DNA of 64,000 bases from Acidobacteriota bacterium (lineage in GTDB: Bacteria; Acidobacteriota; Terriglobia; Bryobacterales; Bryobacteraceae): NCBI GenBank assembly GCA_947470805.1, contig CANIVU010000038.1:1-64000 (forward strand), in the 5' to 3' direction. A program made the translations under genes and the position numbers. This document shows, one piece after another, positions 16,822 to 24,057 of this stretch. Under the pieces are notes generated by a model that was not told the DNA's origin, did no database searches, and saw only the letters and a list, made by a program, of their open reading frames with translations. How positions within the stretch are numbered: position 1 is the first letter of the stretch; every line of letters starts with the position of its first letter.

Positions 16822-18834
16822 CTAGCGGGTCCAGGTGACCTCCACTTGGGGGCGGGCGGGCGATGAGGCCGTTAGCAGCAGCGGGCCGAGGGCGCGGGCG
16901 GCATCGGGTCCGTAGACGCTCGAGAGCTTGCGGTGGAAGGCGCTGGTGACGCCGCTGAGCAGATAGCTCAGGTTGCGGAGCGCGTCGACCGGGCCGAGGC
17001 CCTTGGTGGTGCAGCGGGTGAGGTGGGCGGTGAGGCGGTCGATGAACTGGGCTTCGGCGCAGAGCAACGACTGGAAGACGGCGGCGCCGACGGGCCGGGA
17101 GACGGCGCGGCGGACGTCGTCGACATCGGCGTCGATGTGGGTGGCGGCGAGGCGGGTTTCGAGCGCGGCGCGGGTGCGCGGGTTCCAGACCATGGCCTGG
17201 CGCATTTCGGCGTTGGGCCAGTTCCAGTAGGTGGAGTCCGGGCGGTTGAGTTCGACGCCTTTTTCCGTGAGGAGGGCGGCGGTGCTGACGGGCAGCGAGG
17301 CCCAGACGAGCAGAGGCGCGGCGGCCTGGACACCGAGATCATCCATGTCGACGGCGGCGGGCAGGAGGGTGCGCCAGGCGGACTGCATGCGGCGAGAGAT
17401 GTCGCCGGGGTCCTGGGGCTCCAGCCAGTGGGCGATGGAGGCGGGCGGCATGGTCATCACCATGCGGCAGACGCGACCACGGGGGTCGGCCGGTGGGGCG
17501 TCGTAGAGGCGGAGGAGCGGGTCGAGCGACGTGGGCCGGTTGGTGGTGAGCACCATTTCGAAGCGCGCGTTGAGGGTGGCCGGGTCGTGCACGATCATCT
17601 CGCCGCCGAGGTGTTGGGCGAAGGCTCCTTCGATGGAGAGGAGGCTGGCGGCGGCGCGGGTGTGGCGCTCGGCGTCGGCTTTGGCGTAGCCGCGGACGAT
17701 GCGGCCGGAGATGTCGTCCAAGGCCTGGAGGGCGGTCGAGAGGCGCTCGCGTTCGGCGACCTGGCCGTTGACGAAGGGCAGGCGCCATTCGAAGGTGTGG
17801 CGACTGGTGGCGGTGTCATTGACGGCGCAGTTGTGGAGCGTCACGCCGGGGACGGGGCCGGCGAGGAGCGGCGTGAGATCGCCGGTGAGGGTGTTTTCAA
17901 AGACGGGCCAGAGGGCCGGGTTGGCGGCGAAGTCGAAGGTCGCGTCGAGCAAGGCCGTGGCGGATTTTTGCTTGTCGAACTGGACGGCGAGCGAGGCTTC
18001 GAGGCGACGCTCGAGGGTGCGCACGGCGGCGAATTCCAGGCGCGCGGTGAGTTCGTCGACCTGGGTGAGGCCGGTGGCGGTGGCGCCTTCGACGGCGGAT
18101 TTTAGAGCCGCGAGGAGGGGGTCGGCCGGGTTGCGCCACTGCTCGCCCTGGATGGCGGCGGGGAGGGCGAGCCAGGTGTTGAGGAAGTCCTGGATCTGGG
18201 CGATGGGCGCCGGGAGGCGGGACAGGACGTTCGCGGCTCCGCGGCCGAGTTGGTCGAGCAACTGGGTGCGATGCCGGCCGGCGAGGGCGGCCAGGGCGTG
18301 CTGGGTGGCCTGGTCGAGCCCGGCGCCGGCAGTGGCTTTGACGCGGATGGAGCGGGCCGAGGCGCGGGCGGCGCTGAGGCGGACTCGCAGCACGGGCGCG
18401 GCGGTGGCGCGGGTGATGGCCCACCAGCAATCGCTGTTGGCCTGCCACTGGGCGGCGGTCTGGATGCCGAGGTCGAGATCGAGGCCGATGTCGCCGGTGA
18501 TGGCGGTTTTGAGCGGCGCGGCGAGGCTGGTCCAGAGGGCGCTGACTTCGGCGGTGGCGGAGGCCTGGATGTTGACGCGGCGCTCGAAGAGGGCGGTCAT
18601 GCCGGGGAGCCAGTCGGTGACGGCGTCGAAACGGGGCACATAGCCGTTCGGGATTTCGGTATTGACGGGCAGGGCGGTCCAGGCGTCCTGTTGGCCGGGA
18701 GGGAGGGCGTTGTCGGTGAGGGCCCAGACGTGGTGGTCCTCGGAGGCGGTTAGCTGGAGGGAAGCCGGCAGGGCGAGGCCTGTGGCGATTTGGGCCAGAG
18801 GGCCCACGGTTTTGGCGGCGAAGCGGTATGACAT
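16822..18834 (-). CDS. Large protein of unknown function (670 residues)
   Basis: I do not recognise this protein. It starts at the ATG ending at 18834 (MSYRFAAKTVGPLAQ) and shows no signal peptide, no clear membrane helix, no Walker or metal motif, and few cysteines. It is rich in Ala, Leu, Arg and Thr, with many Trp (about 20) spaced along the chain. Predicted character is mixed, with strand-rich stretches (HTFEWRLPFVNGQ, ARFEMVLTTNRPTSLD) between helical ones. Codon use is like its neighbours. It stands as a single transcription unit, with a candidate promoter at 18874-18901 and a hairpin element downstream. Confidence 0.75.
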   Translation of the reverse strand: MSYRFAAKTVGPLAQIATGLALPASLQLTASEDHHVWALTDNALPPGQQDAWTALPVNTEIPNGYVPRFDAVTDWLPGMTALFERRVNIQASATAEVSALWTSLAAPLKTAITGDIGLDLDLGIQTAAQWQANSDCWWAITRATAAPVLRVRLSAARASARSIRVKATAGAGLDQATQHALAALAGRHRTQLLDQLGRGAANVLSRLPAPIAQIQDFLNTWLALPAAIQGEQWRNPADPLLAALKSAVEGATATGLTQVDELTARLEFAAVRTLERRLEASLAVQFDKQKSATALLDATFDFAANPALWPVFENTLTGDLTPLLAGPVPGVTLHNCAVNDTATSRHTFEWRLPFVNGQVAERERLSTALQALDDISGRIVRGYAKADAERHTRAAASLLSIEGAFAQHLGGEMIVHDPATLNARFEMVLTTNRPTSLDPLLRLYDAPPADPRGRVCRMVMTMPPASIAHWLEPQDPGDISRRMQSAWRTLLPAAVDMDDLGVQAAAPLLVWASLPVSTAALLTEKGVELNRPDSTYWNWPNAEMRQAMVWNPRTRAALETRLAATHIDADVDDVRRAVSRPVGAAVFQSLLCAEAQFIDRLTAHLTRCTTKGLGPVDALRNLSYLLSGVTSAFHRKLSSVYGPDAARALGPLLLTASSPARPQVEVTWTR

Positions 18835-18873
18835 AAGAGTTCACTCACGATTTGAGGGTGGCAGGCGTGTCCC

Positions 18874-18901
18874 CTATAACCGATTTGAGAATCTCTGTAA
18901 G
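18874..18901 (-). promoter_or_regulatory. Candidate promoter of the 670-residue gene
   Basis: On the minus strand a TTACAG box (18896-18901) is followed after 16 bases by TATAGG (18874-18879), about 40 bases upstream of the start codon. The match to sigma-70 boxes is fair only. A direct repeat CGATTTGAG (18849-18857 and 18882-18890) overlaps it. Confidence 0.35.
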
Positions 18902-18990
18902 TTGTTGCAGTAAAGAGAGAAATAAATATCACTTCCCTTGTGACTGACTTTTCCACAGGGTGTCGGCGGGACGTTTTACGGAAAAAAATG

Positions 18991-19005
18991 AGGTGTCTGA
19001 CACCT
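18991..19005. repeat. Perfect 15-base palindrome AGGTGTCTGACACCT
   Basis: AGGTGTC and GACACCT pair around a single T, 73 bases before the Ada-oxygenase start and 156 bases from the divergent 670-residue gene. It may be an operator for the alkylation-repair pair or a single member of a REP-like family (compare 336-404). Confidence 0.5.
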
Positions 19006-19077
19006 GAATATTGCTTTTGTTTGCGGGGGCGCAAGAAGCGGAGGGCGGAGGGGGCGGGGGGTTGGTAGGCTTTGGGA

Positions 19078-19872
19078 ATGGATGGTTTGTTTGGCGTTCG
19101 GACTACGGGGATATATTGCGTTACGGGGTGCCCGTCGCGGGCGGCTCGGGCGGAGAATGTGGTTCCCTTTTCGTCGGCGGAGGAGGCGGAGGGGGCGGGG
19201 TTTCGGGCCTGTAAGCGGTGCTTGCCGCAGACTGGTTGCGTCGATTCGCAGGGGTTTGCCGTTTGGCCCGGGGTGCTTTCGGCGGCGCAGTGTGCGGGGC
19301 TGGTGGCGAATTATGGGGACAGTGATTTGTTCCGGTCCCGGGTGGTGATGAGCCGGCACAACTTCGGGCGGGGGGAGTATCAGTACTTTGCTTATCCGCT
19401 GCCGAAGCTGTTGGCGGGGTTGCGGGACCGGTGGTATGCGCGGCTGGCTCCGATTGCTTCGCGGTGGACCGGGCGGGCGTTTCCGGCTACCCATGCGGAG
19501 TACTTGGCGGAGTGCCATGCGGCGGGGCAGTCGCGGCCGACGCCGCTGCTGTTGCAGTATGGGGCGGGCGATTATAACTGCTTGCACCAGGATCTATATG
19601 GGCCGCTGGTGTTTCCGTTGCAGGTGGCGGTGCTGCTCTCCGATGGGTTTACGGGCGGGGAGTTTGTGTTGACGGAACAGCGGCCGCGGATGCAGTCCCG
19701 GGCTATTGTGGTTCCGTTGCGGAAGGGGGACGCGGTGGTGTTTCCGGTGCACACGCGGCCGGTGGCGGGAACGCGGGGGACGTACAAGGTGAACATGCGG
19801 CATGGGGTGAGCCAGATCCGTTCCGGGAGCCGTCATACACTGGGGGTGATCTTCCATGACGCGGCTGTTTGA
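19078..19872 (+). CDS. Ada zinc-binding domain fused to a 2OG-Fe(II) oxygenase
   Basis: This 264-residue protein has two parts. Residues 1-54 match the N-terminal domain of Ada: DGLFGVRTTGIYC, EEAEGAGFRACKRC, with all four zinc cysteines (Cys14, 18, 45, 48); Cys14 aligns with the methyl-accepting Cys of Ada. Residues 60-264 are a 2OG-Fe(II) dioxygenase, with HQD (His170, Asp172), distal His225 and Arg233, plus QVAVLLSDGFTGGEF. The stop overlaps the alkB start by 17 bases, so the two are coupled. A role in alkylated-DNA repair or its sensing is inferred. ATG 19078 is used; the N-terminal Asp-Gly is where Ada domains begin. The Ada methyltransferase and AraC domains are absent. Confidence 0.88.
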   Translation: MDGLFGVRTTGIYCVTGCPSRAARAENVVPFSSAEEAEGAGFRACKRCLPQTGCVDSQGFAVWPGVLSAAQCAGLVANYGDSDLFRSRVVMSRHNFGRGEYQYFAYPLPKLLAGLRDRWYARLAPIASRWTGRAFPATHAEYLAECHAAGQSRPTPLLLQYGAGDYNCLHQDLYGPLVFPLQVAVLLSDGFTGGEFVLTEQRPRMQSRAIVVPLRKGDAVVFPVHTRPVAGTRGTYKVNMRHGVSQIRSGSRHTLGVIFHDAAV

Positions 19873-20482
19873 AGACTCCGAGATTCCGCTGGCACCGGGC
19901 GCGGTGGTGCTGCGTGAGTTTGCGCGGGGGGAGGAGTTGTTGCCGTTGATTGAGGGGATTGCGGCGGCGGCGCCGTTCCGGCATCTGGTGACGCCGGGCG
20001 GGCATACGATGTCTGTCGCGATGACCAACTGCGGGCGGCTTGGCTGGACGTCGGACCGGAAGGGGTACCGGTATTCGCCTTTGGATCCGGAGACGGGTTT
20101 GGCGTGGCCGGCGATGCCGGAGGCGTTCACGCGGCTGGCGCGGGAGGCGGCGGAGCGAGCGGGATTTCCGGGGTTTGCGCCGGAGGCGTGTCTGATTAAC
20201 CGGTACGCGATTGGGGCCAAATTGACGCTGCACCAGGACCGGGACGAGAACAATTACGCCCATCCGATCGTTTCGGTTTCGCTGGGGGTTCCGGCGGTGT
20301 TTCAGTTTGGCGGGACGAAACGAACCGATGCGCTGAAGCGGGTGACGCTGTATCACGGCGACGTGGTTGTGTGGGGCGGCGAGGCGCGGTTGGCTTACCA
20401 CGGGATTCTGCCGCTGAAGGAGGCTACGCATCCGCTGACGGGGGCGTGCCGGTTGAACCTTACTTTCCGGAAGGCGGGTTGA
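19856..20482 (+). CDS. alkB: AlkB, DNA oxidative demethylase
   Basis: The 208-residue protein is an AlkB dioxygenase that removes methyl groups from 1-methyladenine and 3-methylcytosine in DNA using Fe(II) and 2-oxoglutarate. It has HQDRDE (His126, Asp128), distal His182 in LAYHGI, and the arginines Arg199 and Arg205 in CRLNLTFR. The substrate lid MTNCGRLGWTSDRKGYRYS is as in E. coli AlkB, and length is standard (E. coli 216). It overlaps the Ada-oxygenase fusion upstream by 17 bases and runs 23 bases into the convergent secreted-protein gene. Confidence 0.95.
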   Translation: MTRLFEDSEIPLAPGAVVLREFARGEELLPLIEGIAAAAPFRHLVTPGGHTMSVAMTNCGRLGWTSDRKGYRYSPLDPETGLAWPAMPEAFTRLAREAAERAGFPGFAPEACLINRYAIGAKLTLHQDRDENNYAHPIVSVSLGVPAVFQFGGTKRTDALKRVTLYHGDVVVWGGEARLAYHGILPLKEATHPLTGACRLNLTFRKAG

Positions 20483-21404
20483 GCGCGGCGCGGTGCTTGC
20501 GGGTGGCGCGTTCGATTTTGGCGGGATCGGTATCGGGGAGATAGGCGGCGCGCATGACGAAGGTGTAGATCTTGCCGGGTTCGTAGTTGGGGACGGCGAA
20601 TTGAAAATCCCAGGCCGGGTTCCCTGCCCCGCCGCCTGAGGGCGACTGGGTGAGACGCACCTGATCGGTCGCGCGGAACATCTGGACGTAGGCCATTCCG
20701 TGGCTGACGCCGTAGTACCACGGCTCGGTGAAGCGGTGATTGGAGAGGCTGTGAACGAGGGTTAAGGGGAACGGCTCGTCGTGGGGGAACTGGCGGGTGT
20801 CGTTGACGCCAGGGTGGGTGGAAAGGGTTCCGTGGGCTGGGGTGACGCCACGGGTCCAGCCGTCTTTGGTGCGGAGGAAGATGTCGAGCGATTCGGGCTG
20901 GTGGATGTAGCTGGCCCAGAAGAGGCCGATGTAGCCGTTGCGGAAGGTGCGTTCGCGGGCGCGGACTTCAATGGTCAACTGGAGGACGCCATCTGGGAGG
21001 AGTTCGTAGCGCTGGCAGCTTTCGAGCTGGTGGAGGTAGGTGGGAGACTGGCAGAGTTCGGCGGCGTGGCGGTTGATGAGGCGCAGTTCCATGGGATGGT
21101 TGCGGGGTTCGAACTGGGCTTTGCGGTCGGGCGGGATGGTGCCGTCGAGGATGTGTTCGAAGTTGAGGCCGGCGATGCCGGGGACGAAGAGGTTTTCGCG
21201 GCGGCGTTTGTGGGTGAGTTTGGCGACGCCGCTGTAGCCGGCTTTGTGGTTGGGGAGGATGGCGTCATTTACGGCTTCATTGGTGACAATGACGGCTTCA
21301 ATATCTCCGCGGGTGAGGATGACGTAGGGCTTGGCGGGGCGCGTGAAGGCGAGCTCCGGCTGGGAGAGCGTTGTGGCGAGGAGGAGCGGAATGACAAGCG
21401 TCAT
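20460..21404 (-). CDS. Exported protein of unknown function
   Basis: From the ATG ending at 21404 this is a 314-residue protein with a short signal peptide (MTLVIPLLLATTLSQ). The upstream in-frame extension lies in the non-coding gap and was rejected. The body is strand-rich (YVILTRGDIEAVIVTNEAVND, LQLTIEVRARERTF, EPWYYGVSHGMAYVQMF), reminiscent of sugar-mutarotase-like sandwich folds, but I do not recognise a family. Its stop codon lies inside alkB (23-base convergent overlap). Confidence 0.7.
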   Translation of the reverse strand: MTLVIPLLLATTLSQPELAFTRPAKPYVILTRGDIEAVIVTNEAVNDAILPNHKAGYSGVAKLTHKRRRENLFVPGIAGLNFEHILDGTIPPDRKAQFEPRNHPMELRLINRHAAELCQSPTYLHQLESCQRYELLPDGVLQLTIEVRARERTFRNGYIGLFWASYIHQPESLDIFLRTKDGWTRGVTPAHGTLSTHPGVNDTRQFPHDEPFPLTLVHSLSNHRFTEPWYYGVSHGMAYVQMFRATDQVRLTQSPSGGGAGNPAWDFQFAVPNYEPGKIYTFVMRAAYLPDTDPAKIERATRKHRAALNPPSGK

Positions 21405-21739
21405 GGGACGATTATCTGTCAAAATCTTCGGGCGAATTCTATTGACGCGATGGCCAAAGCGCCAGTACACTGCTATCACTGGCGGCGAACGTCTCCTCCG
21501 CTGGTGAAACGGCATAGTGCCGATTTCGTTGACGCCTTCCCTGTCGGCGTCCCTGGGTGGTACGAGCAGACGATATTTGATTTTCCGGCCGCCGCCTTTC
21601 AAGCCGGCCGAAACGATACCTATGGCCGCCCCGTGAGGCGCTTTCCCCAACGCCATCGGCCAGGGTCCGGGGGCCAAAGTGTGCGAGCGCTTTGGCCTCC
21701 GATTGGGTTCTCGCGGAGGGCGTGATATACCTGTTTGCT
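21405..21739. promoter_or_regulatory. Divergent intergenic region with hairpin and candidate promoter
   Basis: This 335-base gap separates two divergent genes. GGCCAAAG (21672-21679) and CTTTGGCC (21690-21697) form an exact 8-base hairpin. TTGGGT (21703-21708) and TATACC (21726-21731) are 17 bases apart and would start transcription about one base before ATG 21740, so a nearly leaderless mRNA is possible. No other structure is evident. Confidence 0.35.
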
Positions 21740-22765
21740 ATGACACGCCGATCCTTGATGACTCTGGCCGCTGGCGCGGCCGCTTTTTCGCAGCAGGCTC
21801 CGGTTTCGCCAGTGCCTTCGCAACGGGATTGGACGGGCGTGGTTCCGGTGCAGTATCCGGACCCGGATGTGATTGCGCTGGACCCGCGGTTCCGGAAGTA
21901 CATGATCGGCAACACGGCGATGAAGAAGCTCTATACGGGCACGCAGTGGGCGGAGGGGCCGGCGTGGAATGGCGTGGGCAAGTATCTGGTTTGGAGCGAT
22001 ATTCCGAACAATGTGCAGTTGCGGTTTATTGACGATGACAAGCGGGTGACGGTGTTCCGGAATCCGGCGGGGTATTCGAATGGCAACACGTTTGACTACG
22101 AGGGGCGGCAGTTGTCCTGCGAGCATGGCGGGCGGCGGGTGGTGCGGTATGAAATGTCCGGGGCGGTGACGGTGATCGCCGATTCGTTTGAGGGGAAGAA
22201 GTTGAATTCGCCGAATGACATTGTGGTGCATCCGGATGGGTCGGTTTGGTTTACGGATCCGCCGTATGGGATTGGCGGGGATTACGAGGGGTACAAGGCG
22301 CCGAAGGAATTGAAAGAGGCCGTGTACCGGGTGGACGGGAAGACGGGGCAGATTACGAAGTTGACCGATGAGGTGAGCGCGCCGAACGGGATCTGTTTTT
22401 CGCCGGATTACAAGAAGCTCTACATCGCCGATACCGGGGCGCAGGGGCGGGATATGAAGGTATGGGACATTGACGGGGCGAAGGTTCGGAACGGGAAACG
22501 GCTAGTGCAGATGAAGGTGCCGGGGACGGAGACGATCAGCGGAGCCGATGGGATCCGGTGCGATGTGGATGGGAATATCTGGTGCGGGGCGCGGCCGGGA
22601 GTGCTGGTGCTGTCGCCGGCGGGGGAACAGATTGGGATGATCCGTTTGCCGGAGAATTGCGCGAATGTCTGTTTTGGCGGGCCGCGGCGGAACCGGTTGT
22701 TTATGACGGCGAGCCAGTCGCTCTACGTGGTCGCGGTGGGAACGACTGGCGCGCATATTTGCTGA
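21740..22765 (+). CDS. SMP-30/gluconolactonase family protein, exported
   Basis: From ATG 21740 the protein has 341 residues. It starts with a Tat-like leader (TRRSLMTLAAGAAAFS). The six-bladed SMP-30 propeller shows WAEGPAWNGVGKYLVWSDI (with the metal-binding Glu), GNTFDYEGRQLSCEHGGRRV, LNSPNDIVVHPDGSVWFTDPPYG, VSAPNGICFSPDYKKLYIADT and GADGIRCDVDGNIWCG. This family hydrolyses sugar lactones with a divalent metal. Its stop (TGA) abuts the stop of the convergent cytochrome gene with no gap. Confidence 0.9.
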   Translation: MTRRSLMTLAAGAAAFSQQAPVSPVPSQRDWTGVVPVQYPDPDVIALDPRFRKYMIGNTAMKKLYTGTQWAEGPAWNGVGKYLVWSDIPNNVQLRFIDDDKRVTVFRNPAGYSNGNTFDYEGRQLSCEHGGRRVVRYEMSGAVTVIADSFEGKKLNSPNDIVVHPDGSVWFTDPPYGIGGDYEGYKAPKELKEAVYRVDGKTGQITKLTDEVSAPNGICFSPDYKKLYIADTGAQGRDMKVWDIDGAKVRNGKRLVQMKVPGTETISGADGIRCDVDGNIWCGARPGVLVLSPAGEQIGMIRLPENCANVCFGGPRRNRLFMTASQSLYVVAVGTTGAHIC

Positions 22766-24004
22766 TCAGTCGGCGGCTTTTTTCGGAACGGGGGCTTCGG
22801 TTACGAAAGAGCCGAAGCCGATCATCATCTCTTCCCAGCTTTGATCGCCCCAGCGGACTTCGGACTTCGGGTCGGGGTTGAACTTGTTGTTGGCCGAGTT
22901 GTCGAAGTGCGCAATGCATTCGATGACGGTGCCTTTGGGGAGCATCTTGGGTTCGGCGAGGACGTAGGTATGTTGCCAGTTGAAGTCGTATTTGGGGACG
23001 TTCAGCAGCACTTCTGTTTCGCCGGTGGGGTACTTGGCGACGTACTGGAAATCCTTGCCGCGCAGGTGCATGTGCGGGGTTAGCTGCACGAGTTTGACGT
23101 CGCGATTGAAGGTCCACTTCGAGCGCACTTCGTGGGCGGGCGCACCGGGCGGGATGACAAATTTTCCTTCGCCGGCGCTGAAGCCGCCGATCATTTCGGC
23201 GGGCGGTTCCTTGGCGAAAACGATCCCGACTTTGGTGAGATCCGTGGCGGGTTTGCCGTTGGTGGTGTAGTGCATCTCGAGCACGATTTCCGAGCCGGCT
23301 TTGACGCGGAGGGCGCGACCTTCCTTGCCGGGCAACTGCGGGACGCCGGGGGCGTAGCCGGCGAGGGAACCGCGGGGGCCGGCGTCGGACTTGGCGACCT
23401 TGACCACGGGTTCGCCGATGGGCGCGCCTTTCAGCCAGGTGCTGCCGGGTTCGCGGAGGTAGGCGATGACGTGATGGACAACGGCGCGATTGCCGGGGCG
23501 GACTTCGGCGGCGCGGACCCAGCGGTCCTCGGTGAAGTTCAGCGGCAAAATGAAGCGGGTATATTCCAAGGTTCCGGTGGCGGGAATTTCATAGGCCTTG
23601 GGCATGGCGACGACCATGTCCGGTTCACCGATGTTCCAGCCTTCGACGAAGCGGCGCGGGGCGGGGGCGTGTTTGGGGTCGCCGGCGGGGGCTTTGGCGT
23701 CGGCCCAGGCGAGGAGGGTGGATTTTTCGGCGGCGGTGAGAGTGGGGTCGTTGGCGAATTTGCCGTGCTTGGGATCGGCGCTCCACGGGGGCATCTGGCC
23801 GGTCGCTACCGCTTGGCGGATGGCGGCGGCGAGGGGGCGGGTTTGCTCGTAGGTCAACAGCGACATGGGCGCGGCTTCGCCCGGCCGGTGACAGCCCTGG
23901 CAGCGGTTCTGCAGGATGGGGAGAACGTCTTTGTAGAACGTGGGTTTCGCCGGAGCGGCGCTGAGGAGAGTGGAGGCGAGGATCAGGGCTGCGAGTAGGC
24001 GCAT
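22766..24004 (-). CDS. Exported cytochrome c fused to PHM-like copper monooxygenase
   Basis: From the ATG ending at 24004 the protein has 412 residues. A signal peptide (MRLLAALILASTLLSAA) is followed by a cytochrome c-like domain with CQGCH (Cys35, Cys38, His39) and Met71 in QMPPW as likely sixth ligand. Residues ~120-410 match the copper type II, ascorbate-dependent monooxygenase fold. All expected copper ligands can be placed: His177, His178 and His245 (copper A), and His311, His313 in HMH with Met393/394 (copper B). A periplasmic heme-to-copper electron path is inferred. The substrate is unknown. The gene lies 53 bases downstream of TonB receptor 1 on the same strand. Confidence 0.85.
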   Translation of the reverse strand: MRLLAALILASTLLSAAPAKPTFYKDVLPILQNRCQGCHRPGEAAPMSLLTYEQTRPLAAAIRQAVATGQMPPWSADPKHGKFANDPTLTAAEKSTLLAWADAKAPAGDPKHAPAPRRFVEGWNIGEPDMVVAMPKAYEIPATGTLEYTRFILPLNFTEDRWVRAAEVRPGNRAVVHHVIAYLREPGSTWLKGAPIGEPVVKVAKSDAGPRGSLAGYAPGVPQLPGKEGRALRVKAGSEIVLEMHYTTNGKPATDLTKVGIVFAKEPPAEMIGGFSAGEGKFVIPPGAPAHEVRSKWTFNRDVKLVQLTPHMHLRGKDFQYVAKYPTGETEVLLNVPKYDFNWQHTYVLAEPKMLPKGTVIECIAHFDNSANNKFNPDPKSEVRWGDQSWEEMMIGFGSFVTEAPVPKKAAD

Positions 24005-24057
24005 TCCGCAATGATAGGGGACGGCGGCGAACTTTGCCACCGTCCCCCCGGGGTTGG

